A stretch of 5,976 bases of DNA, from positions 1 through 5,976 of the forward strand of contig JAFAOZ010000189.1 in the NCBI GenBank assembly GCA_019247395.1. The letters are read 5' to 3'. Of the stretch, positions 1 to 4,696 are shown piece after piece. The position numbers were made by a program, and so were the translations under genes. Numbering within the stretch: position 1 is the stretch's first letter; each line of letters starts with the position of its first letter. Under the pieces are notes generated by a model. That model was not told the origin of the DNA. It ran no database searches and saw only the letters and a list, made by a program, of their open reading frames with translations. This stretch comes from Vulcanimicrobiota bacterium (lineage in GTDB: Bacteria; Vulcanimicrobiota; Vulcanimicrobiia; Vulcanimicrobiales; Vulcanimicrobiaceae).

Positions 1-229
1 CGTAACGAATGACGTCGACGCCCGGAACGTTGGCAATTGCGTCGGCCACCGTGCGATCGCCGTCGCGGGCGATCTGCGCGGCGGTGACGACGTAGGTCGT
101 GCGTGCGGTGCGCGCGGCCGCTTCCGGGCCGCGATCGCTCGTAACGACGTGCGCGATCTCGGGCACGATAGACGGCGAAGGCGAGGGTGACGGCGTTGCG
201 GCAATGGCCGCGAGAAGCATCGAGAGCAT
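1..229 (-). CDS. btuB: TonB-dependent receptor, BtuB-like (cobalamin), N-terminal part only
   Basis: This is the first 76 codons of a leftward gene that leaves the window at position 1. The product starts MLSMLLAAIAA, a short hydrophobic segment that could be an export signal but lacks the usual basic N-terminal residues. A Pro-Ser repeat (TPSPSPSPS) follows. From about residue 47 comes a typical TonB plug-domain start: TYVVTAAQIARDGDRTVADA, then a PGVDV motif at about residues 70-74. Receptors of this class sit in the outer membrane and import substrates using TonB energy. Cobalamin is inferred as the substrate because a B12 riboswitch lies directly upstream on the same strand and btuF is divergent next door. 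No TonB box can be assigned with confidence. The ATG ending at 229 is preferred to the in-frame ATG nine bases downstream because a strong Shine-Dalgarno lies 6 nt upstream of it. An in-frame TAA closes the frame upstream. Another TonB receptor substrate is possible, since the barrel is not visible. Confidence 0.85.
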   Translation of the reverse strand, partial: MLSMLLAAIAATPSPSPSPSIVPEIAHVVTSDRGPEAAARTARTTYVVTAAQIARDGDRTVADAIANVPGVDVIRY

Positions 230-235
230 CGCAAT

Positions 236-244
236 CCCTTCCTT
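236..244 (-). promoter_or_regulatory. Ribosome binding site of the btuB-like gene
   Basis: On the minus strand the sequence reads AAGGAAGGG, then six bases, then the ATG at 229-227. It is one of the clearest Shine-Dalgarno sequences in the window. It decides the start codon and is the likely target if the upstream riboswitch acts on translation. Confidence 0.75.
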
Positions 245-270
245 GACGCGAGGCGGATCGGGTTAGGACG

Positions 271-408
271 TTTGCGACGGTATCCTGACTCGCGGTTTCC
301 CGCATACAGTGGCGCGACCGTGCCGGCCTCACACCGGCTTCCCCGCGCAAACGTGTTGCGCGCGGCATTGCGCAAAGGTTGGGGCCTTCCCTTGTGCGTA
401 GTCGCAAA
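271..408 (-). ncRNA. Cobalamin (B12) riboswitch in the leader of the btuB-like gene
   Basis: Read on the minus strand, the leader contains the conserved cobalamin-aptamer blocks in order: GGGGAAGCCGGTGTGAGGCC (P3 and junction), GCCACTGT (B12 box part), a GCGGGAAACCGCGAG hairpin, and AGTCAGGATACC (3' core). An 8-bp helix, TTTGCGAC (408-401) with GTCGCAAA (278-271), closes the element as P1. The GGT usually found just inside the 5' side of P1 is not visible, so the 5' boundary is less certain than the core (about 278-345). About 40 nt separate the element from the btuB ATG. I see no hairpin followed by a U run there, so regulation is more likely at translation initiation than by intrinsic termination. 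Family knowledge says bound adenosylcobalamin or a related corrinoid lowers expression of the downstream gene. The aptamer does not face btuF, whose RNA would carry only its complement. Confidence 0.92.
345..375 (-). repeat. Threefold GCGCAA/TTGCGC element with mutually exclusive hairpins
   Basis: On the + strand GCGCAA (345-350), TTGCGC (356-361) and GCGCAA (370-375) follow each other. The central copy can pair with either neighbour: a 6-bp stem with a 5-nt loop on one side, or a 6-bp stem with an 8-nt loop on the other. The element lies between the P1 strand and the conserved core of the cobalamin riboswitch, so it is probably a peripheral aptamer stem with an alternative pairing. Function is inferred only from the pairing. 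Confidence 0.5.
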
Positions 409-1229
409 TGATGCGCCGGCTTGCCGTGCTTGCGATGATCTGGTGCGTGCTCGTTCCGGCGGCCGACGCCGCGACGCCGCGCGTCGTCACGCTCGTTCCA
501 TCCTTTGCAGACGATCTCTATGCCATCGGCGCCGGCTCCCAACTCGTTGGAGTATCGGCCTTCACCGATGCGCCGCAAGCGAAGTCGCTACCACGCGTCG
601 CGGACTCGAGCAGTGTGGATGCCGAAGCGATCGTCGCGCTGCGCCCGACCGTAGTGATCGGGATACCCGCGCAAGAGCGGTTGACCGAGCCGCTTCGCCG
701 CGCGCACGTCCGCGTCGTCCTCCTGCCGGACGATTCCTATCAGAGCATTTTCGACAATATGACAACGCTTGGAACCATTACCGGACGGCATCGCGAAGCG
801 CAAGCGGCGATTGCGGCACTCAAGCGCCAAACCGCCGCACTAACGGCGCAAACCAAATCGTACGTACGGCATCCGAGCATCTTCCTGGTTCTGGGCAGTG
901 GGCCAATCTGGACGGCCGGCGCGGCTTCCTACATTACGACGCTCATCGAGCTTGCCGGCGGGACGAATGCCGCGAACGATTTACACGCGGCGTATGGAGA
1001 GTATAGTCCCGAAGCGCTGGTTCGGCGGCAGCCGGATCTTCTGGTCGCCGACGCTGCGATTCATCTCGGCGCATCGTTGGATCGCGAACCATGGCGCAGC
1101 TTGGATGCCGTTCGCCGCGGCCGCGTGTACGCCGTCAATCCGGATCTCATCGAACGTCCCGGCCCAAGCTATAACGACGGTCTGCGATGGCTCATCGAGC
1201 GAATACGTCCACTCGCGACGGCACGCTGA
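408..1229 (+). CDS. btuF: Periplasmic cobalamin-binding protein of a B12 ABC transporter
   Basis: This 273-residue product belongs to the BtuF/FepB-type class III solute-binding proteins, which hold a corrinoid, haem or siderophore in the periplasm and pass it to an ABC permease. A Sec signal peptide (MMRRLAVLAMIWCVLVPAAD, probable cleavage near residue 21) is followed by the family start RVVTLVPSFADDLYAIGAGS and LVGVSAFTDAP (47-57). Next come VALRPTVVIG (76-85), the interlobe helix region around 112-150, AGGTNAANDLHAAYGEYSPE (183-202) and the C-terminal RPGPSYNDGLRWL (250-262). Cobalamin is favoured because of the adjacent riboswitch, the btuB-like gene and nearby cobU. An in-frame TAG at 399-401 means translation can start only at the ATG at 408 or the next codon at 411. 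No Shine-Dalgarno precedes either, so a leaderless or unusually initiated mRNA is possible. No btuC or btuD follows; hflX does. A haem or siderophore ligand remains possible. Confidence 0.88.
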   Translation: MMRRLAVLAMIWCVLVPAADAATPRVVTLVPSFADDLYAIGAGSQLVGVSAFTDAPQAKSLPRVADSSSVDAEAIVALRPTVVIGIPAQERLTEPLRRAHVRVVLLPDDSYQSIFDNMTTLGTITGRHREAQAAIAALKRQTAALTAQTKSYVRHPSIFLVLGSGPIWTAGAASYITTLIELAGGTNAANDLHAAYGEYSPEALVRRQPDLLVADAAIHLGASLDREPWRSLDAVRRGRVYAVNPDLIERPGPSYNDGLRWLIERIRPLATAR

Positions 1230-2272
1230 ACGCCAGAGCGCTGGTCGTTGCGGTCGAGACGCGCGATCGCGCTGAATCGATCGACGCGGAGCTTGCGGAG
1301 TTTGAAGCGCTCGCGGAAGCCGCCGGCGCGTCGGTACTGCAGAGCGTCGTGCAGCGTCGCGATCGCGTCGATCCCGCTACGCTCGTCGGCAGCGGAAAGG
1401 CACGCGAGATCGCGCAGCTAGCCGAGGAGCTTCACGCGAGCCTTGTGCTCGTGCTCAACGATCTCCGTCCGCGCCAACGTAAGAACCTGGAAAAGCTGAT
1501 TCCACTCCCTATTGTCGACCGGACGATGCTGATTCTCGACGTCTTCGCACGGCACGCGCGAAGCCGCGAGGGTAAGCTGCAAGTCGAGCTCGCCCAGCTG
1601 CGGTATCGTCAATCGAATCTCATCGGCGTCGGCGCAGATCTTTCGCGATTAGGCGGCGGTATTGGGACGCGCGGTCCCGGTGAAACGAAACTCGAAGTCG
1701 ATCGCCGGCGCATCGCCGCGCGCATCTCCCTGCTCAATCGGCTTCTCGGCGACGTCCGGCGACAACGCGCGGTTCGCCGTAGCGCGCCGCATCGCGAGCG
1801 GCTCGTCGCGCTCGTCGGCTACACGAACGTCGGTAAATCGTCGCTGCTCAATGCGCTCGCACGCAGCGATGCCTACGTTGCGGATCGTCCCTTTGCGACG
1901 CTCGATCCGACGATCCGCCGCGTCTATCTCAAGCCCGGCCTCTCCATTCGGATGGCCGACACGGTCGGTTTTATCACCGATCTGCCGGCCGATCTGGTCA
2001 ACGCCTTTCGAGCAACGCTTGAAGAACTGCGCGACGCCGAACTGCTGCTGCACGTGCTCGATGCGAGCAGCGCGCAGTGGCAGCGCCAAAGCCGCGCGGT
2101 GGAAGCGATCTTACACGAGCTGGAACTCGACCGTACCCCGCGCCTTCGCATCTTCAATAAGAGCGATCTTCGTATCGCGGAGGTGCCGGAATCCGACGCA
2201 TTGTACGTCAGCGCAAAGACGGGCGCAGGGCTCGACGCGCTGCGTGCCGCAATCGTCGATTCTCTCGTATGA
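1187..2272 (+). CDS. hflX: GTPase HflX, ribosome-associated
   Basis: This 361-residue HflX-family GTPase belongs to proteins known to bind the 50S subunit and split stalled or heat-damaged 70S ribosomes. The N-terminal HflX domain spans about residues 17-195: VDPATLVGSGKAREI at 61-75, RPRQRKNLE at 94-102 and the glycine-rich linker GGGIGTRGPGETKLE at 156-170. The GTPase domain follows with G1 GYTNVGKSS (211-219), the switch region FATLDPT (236-242), G3 DTVGF (258-262), G4 NKSD (324-327) and G5 VSAKTG (341-346), all intact. The protein ends just after the G domain, shorter than E. coli HflX (about 426 residues), so the extra C-terminal domain is absent, as in many relatives. The ATG at 1187 lies 43 nt inside btuF; no other ATG, GTG or TTG occurs in frame before the conserved domain. 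A CTG at 1226 overlapping the btuF stop is a less likely start. The overlap suggests cotranscription with btuF. Confidence 0.95.
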   Translation: MAHRANTSTRDGTLNARALVVAVETRDRAESIDAELAEFEALAEAAGASVLQSVVQRRDRVDPATLVGSGKAREIAQLAEELHASLVLVLNDLRPRQRKNLEKLIPLPIVDRTMLILDVFARHARSREGKLQVELAQLRYRQSNLIGVGADLSRLGGGIGTRGPGETKLEVDRRRIAARISLLNRLLGDVRRQRAVRRSAPHRERLVALVGYTNVGKSSLLNALARSDAYVADRPFATLDPTIRRVYLKPGLSIRMADTVGFITDLPADLVNAFRATLEELRDAELLLHVLDASSAQWQRQSRAVEAILHELELDRTPRLRIFNKSDLRIAEVPESDALYVSAKTGAGLDALRAAIVDSLV

Positions 2273-2964
2273 TCGTTCGGTTTGCGGCGCCGATCCTCGC
2301 CGTTGCACTGCTTGCCGGTTGCGTCCGCAACTCCGACGACGCGTTCGTCACGACGGTGCAACGTCTGCGTCCGGCCGTCGTGCTGTTGTCCATGCGTATT
2401 CCGCCGGAGCGCAAAAAGGACAAGTACGATGACGCGTACGCGACGGGATTCGTCGTCGCTTCCGGCGACTGGGGCAGCGACATCCTGACGGTGCAGCATG
2501 CGATTGACGGCGCGTGGAATCTGCGCATCACCGTGGGAAACCGCTTGCATGCGTCCGTGCGCGTCATCGCGCAAAACGACGATCTCGACCTCGCGCTGCT
2601 TCGCACGCCGCGCCGCCGCCTTCCAGCCATCTCGCTCGGCACGTCCTCGACGCTACAAAACCAAATCGGGCGCGAGGTAGGGCTGCTCGGCTATCCGATC
2701 CCCGACGAGTTCGATGACGAAGGACTCGGCCTCGCGACGTCGCTCGACAGCGGGCGCCTCTCCTCGGTTCGTAAGGATGCGCTCGAAGTGACGCTCTCCA
2801 TCGTTCCCGGCGAGAGCGGAGCGCCGGTCTTCATCGCGGATACCGGCGAAGTCGTCGGCGTCGCGGAGTCGCGCTTTGATGAAGAACGCAGCATTGGATT
2901 CGCCGTCCCGATCGACGACGTTAAGCGCTTTCTCCACCGCTACGACCGAGGTCACGGATTTTAG
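2269..2964 (+). CDS. Trypsin-like (HtrA/S1C-type) serine protease, lipoprotein, no PDZ domain
   Basis: This 231-residue product begins with a lipoprotein signal peptide: basic MIVR, a hydrophobic stretch and the lipobox LLAGC with Cys18 as the lipidation site, so the mature protein should be membrane-anchored outside the cytoplasm. The protease core shows the HtrA-like triad contexts: His77 in ILTVQHAID, Asp107 in DLDLALLR and Ser183 in PGESGAPVF. A typical C-terminal strand GEVVGVAES and IGFAVPIDDV (209-218) follows. The active-site box is GESGAP rather than the usual GNSGGP, but nucleophile and oxyanion glycine are kept. The protein ends about where a PDZ domain would begin in DegP/DegS, so it is a protease domain alone. 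Its ATG overlaps the hflX stop in an ATGA, which indicates translational coupling. The last 44 bases overlap the convergent channel gene. Substrate is unknown; a role in envelope protein quality control is inferred from family and context. Confidence 0.85.
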   Translation: MIVRFAAPILAVALLAGCVRNSDDAFVTTVQRLRPAVVLLSMRIPPERKKDKYDDAYATGFVVASGDWGSDILTVQHAIDGAWNLRITVGNRLHASVRVIAQNDDLDLALLRTPRRRLPAISLGTSSTLQNQIGREVGLLGYPIPDEFDDEGLGLATSLDSGRLSSVRKDALEVTLSIVPGESGAPVFIADTGEVVGVAESRFDEERSIGFAVPIDDVKRFLHRYDRGHGF

Positions 2965-4045
2965 TATCTCCATGCGGTGTAACGTGGATCGTCGAACGGT
3001 CGCCGATCCATTGCAGCGGCGGAATTTCAAAGAAAGCGGCGAGCGCGTTCAGACGGGTCGCGTAGCCGGAGCGTAGAGCGGCGAAGCGCTTCCAGGCGTC
3101 GTCGCGGTCGAGCATCGTGTAGCCGGCTGCCGAGAGCCGCTCGCAGGCGTGATCGAACTCCGCACGTTCGATTCCCGCCTCCTCGTCTAAACCGCCGACG
3201 CGGAAGTATCGCGAGAGATCGCGCGCTGCGTGACGGCCGACGTTATAAAAAATCCGCGCCTGACCGTCGCGCACGCCCTCGACGGTTGTCATCAACAGCG
3301 TCGCGGCGTCGAGCAGCGTACCGAGCGTTCCGACCCACGACTGCTCGTCGTGGCTGGAACGAAAGAACGCGAGAACCGGATAGGCGAGATGGCTCTCCAT
3401 CACCGCCGCAGCCCAGCGCTGCGCGTCGATCATCAGCGACGAGAGATCGTCCACGGTGCGCGAGTATCCGGCGATCGCAAGCAAGTTTACGCCGCTGGGC
3501 GGTGCACCGGCACGGGCCGCGATCTCGACGACATAGGTTTCGCGGTTCTGAAACGAGCCGAAGATCGCGAAAAGATAGGCCGTGGTAATCGCAAGAAACG
3601 AGAGCCCGGCGAGAGCGGCGCAGACCGAAGCGAGGCGCGGCAACGGAGCGCGCGCCACGACATCGCCGAATCCAATGGTCAGAAGCGTCGTTCCGGCAAA
3701 GTAGAGCATCGTACCGAACGAACGATCGGCGGGCATTATTCCGGCGCGAAGTCCCCAGAGCACGAACGCGAAACCAACGATGAGCAGCGACACCCAGAGC
3801 CCCATGAGTGCGATGAGCATGAACGGCGCGAAGACGGCGAGGAAGTCTTCGCGGCGGTCGTCGTCGCGCGGGTAGAGCCGCCACGCCGCGCGCGGCCACA
3901 TTCTCCACGCGAACCGCCAGACGTAGAAGCTGACGCGGAATCGCCGGCCGGTGGCGCGCGGCATCACGACGGATTGGAAGACGTCGTTGAGCGCCGCTGC
4001 AATGATCACGATGCCGAGCGCGATGCTCGCGACGTTGAGCAACAT
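2921..4045 (-). CDS. Potassium-channel family membrane protein with GFGD filter and long cytosolic C-terminus
   Basis: This 374-residue product has hydrophobic segments at about residues 3-20, 71-98 and 139-163. A pore-helix and selectivity-filter sequence TTLLTIGFGDVV (119-130) lies between the last two. This matches the Ion_trans_2 type K+ channel pore, with GFGD in place of the commoner GYGD. The roughly 210 residues after the last membrane helix have no Rossmann GxGxxG pattern, so no RCK/TrkA-N domain is seen. They contain conserved-looking SHLAYPVLAFFRS (218-230) and DEQSWVGTLGTLLD (233-246), features I associate with a group of bacterial two-TM channel proteins of unknown gating. The open frame extends upstream to 4318, but that part lies antisense to cobU and looks non-genic. 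The ATG at 4045 starts directly at the first membrane helix and is preferred, although no good Shine-Dalgarno precedes it. The gene is convergent with the protease gene (44-nt overlap) and divergent from cobU. Confidence 0.85.
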   Translation of the reverse strand: MLLNVASIALGIVIIAAALNDVFQSVVMPRATGRRFRVSFYVWRFAWRMWPRAAWRLYPRDDDRREDFLAVFAPFMLIALMGLWVSLLIVGFAFVLWGLRAGIMPADRSFGTMLYFAGTTLLTIGFGDVVARAPLPRLASVCAALAGLSFLAITTAYLFAIFGSFQNRETYVVEIAARAGAPPSGVNLLAIAGYSRTVDDLSSLMIDAQRWAAAVMESHLAYPVLAFFRSSHDEQSWVGTLGTLLDAATLLMTTVEGVRDGQARIFYNVGRHAARDLSRYFRVGGLDEEAGIERAEFDHACERLSAAGYTMLDRDDAWKRFAALRSGYATRLNALAAFFEIPPLQWIGDRSTIHVTPHGDTKIRDLGRSGGESA

Positions 4046-4102
4046 GGTGCGAGCGTTCGTCGCTACGGGGCGCCACGCCGCTTTGAGTCGAATGAAGGCG
4101 CG
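4046..4102. promoter_or_regulatory. 57-nt divergent intergenic region between the channel gene and cobU
   Basis: This short gap separates the leftward channel gene from the rightward cobU. GAAGG at 4094-4098, four bases before the cobU ATG, is a usable Shine-Dalgarno. I cannot identify a convincing -35/-10 pair on either strand, and no cobalamin riboswitch fits here. One or both promoters may therefore lie inside the opposite gene. Confidence 0.4.
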
Positions 4103-4687
4103 ATGGCGGTCATCTTTATTACCGGGCCGGTCTGCTCGGGCAAAAGTGCCTTCGGCGTGCGGCTCGCGCGCGAGAGCGGCTGTCCGGTAACCTACCTCGC
4201 AACCGCGGCGAGTGCACTCGAAGATGTCGAGTGGCGTGCCCGTCTCGTGCGGCACGTCCGGGACCGTCCCGCGGAATGGCCGACGATCGAAACCGCCACG
4301 ATGACCGACGCCGCACAACTCGACCTCTTTCGCAACGCCGCAGCAGGAACGTGCGTCGTCGTCGACGCCCTCGGAACATGGCTCGCCGCAAAGATCGCGA
4401 CGCGGATCGATCTGCTCGAAGTCGACTACAGCGTGCTCGAAGCGCAGCTCGACGACGAAGCCGCAACCTATGTTAATGCCATGCTCGATTCACAGGCGCA
4501 TATCATCGCGGTGAGCGAGCAGTTCGGCTGGGACGTCGTCCCCGTCGCGGCCGCGGCACGCCTCTTTCGCGATGCGATGGGACGCATGGCGCAGCGGCTC
4601 GCCAAACGAGCCGACAAAGTCTACCTGGTCGTCGCCGGGTACGCCCTCGACTTACGTGCCTTAGGCGAATCGATTGACGCCGTCTAA
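4103..4687 (+). CDS. cobU: Adenosylcobinamide kinase / adenosylcobinamide-phosphate guanylyltransferase
   Basis: This 194-residue CobU/CobP-family enzyme phosphorylates adenosylcobinamide and then transfers GMP to give AdoCbi-GDP, the activated intermediate for nucleotide-loop assembly in cobalamin biosynthesis and cobinamide salvage in the cytoplasm. An N-terminal P-loop ITGPVCSGKS occupies residues 6-15. It departs from the usual GGxRSGKS form but keeps GKS. The RLVRHVRDRPAEW segment (48-59) carries His51 at the place of the guanylylated histidine. VVVDALGTWL (85-94) is the Walker-B-like strand. The family's signature C-terminal half is present: SEQFGWDVVP (138-147), ARLFRDAMGRMAQRLA (152-167) and ADKVYLVVAG (170-179). 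Length fits the family (about 180 residues). The ATG at 4103 is preferred because the P-loop strand begins immediately after it and GAAGG lies upstream; the long open frame before it is the complement of the channel gene. It probably shares an mRNA with the antiporter nine bases downstream. Confidence 0.93.
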   Translation: MAVIFITGPVCSGKSAFGVRLARESGCPVTYLATAASALEDVEWRARLVRHVRDRPAEWPTIETATMTDAAQLDLFRNAAAGTCVVVDALGTWLAAKIATRIDLLEVDYSVLEAQLDDEAATYVNAMLDSQAHIIAVSEQFGWDVVPVAAAARLFRDAMGRMAQRLAKRADKVYLVVAGYALDLRALGESIDAV

Positions 4688-4696
4688 GCGGCCGCC

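Noticed and set aside
245..407. A second, rightward cobalamin riboswitch controlling btuF.
   Set aside because: The + strand carries only the reverse complement of the aptamer blocks (GGTATCCTGACT, ACAGTGGC, CTTCCCC); no sense copy is present.
272..1006. A 244-residue rightward open frame covering the riboswitch and most of btuF.
   Set aside because: It runs out of frame with the convincing BtuF, has Arg/Ala-rich composition without motifs, and its first third is the complement of the cobalamin aptamer.
1649..2574. Leftward open frames opposite hflX and the protease gene.
   Set aside because: They have no recognisable motifs and overlap genes whose complete catalytic motifs are on the forward strand.
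2940..3000. A terminator between the convergent protease and channel genes.
   Set aside because: No stable inverted repeat with a T run is visible on either strand, and the region is coding on one or both strands.
3230..4102. A long rightward open frame that continues in frame into cobU, suggesting a 485-residue fusion protein.
   Set aside because: The 5' part is the complement of the channel gene, which has clear membrane helices and a selectivity filter. Its translation is a low-complexity Arg/Glu/His-rich string typical of antisense frames in GC-rich DNA. The CobU fold begins exactly at the ATG at 4103.
4046..4318. N-terminal extension of the leftward channel protein by 91 residues.
   Set aside because: It lies antisense to cobU, is polar and Arg-rich without domain features, and the family begins at the first membrane helix encoded from 4045.
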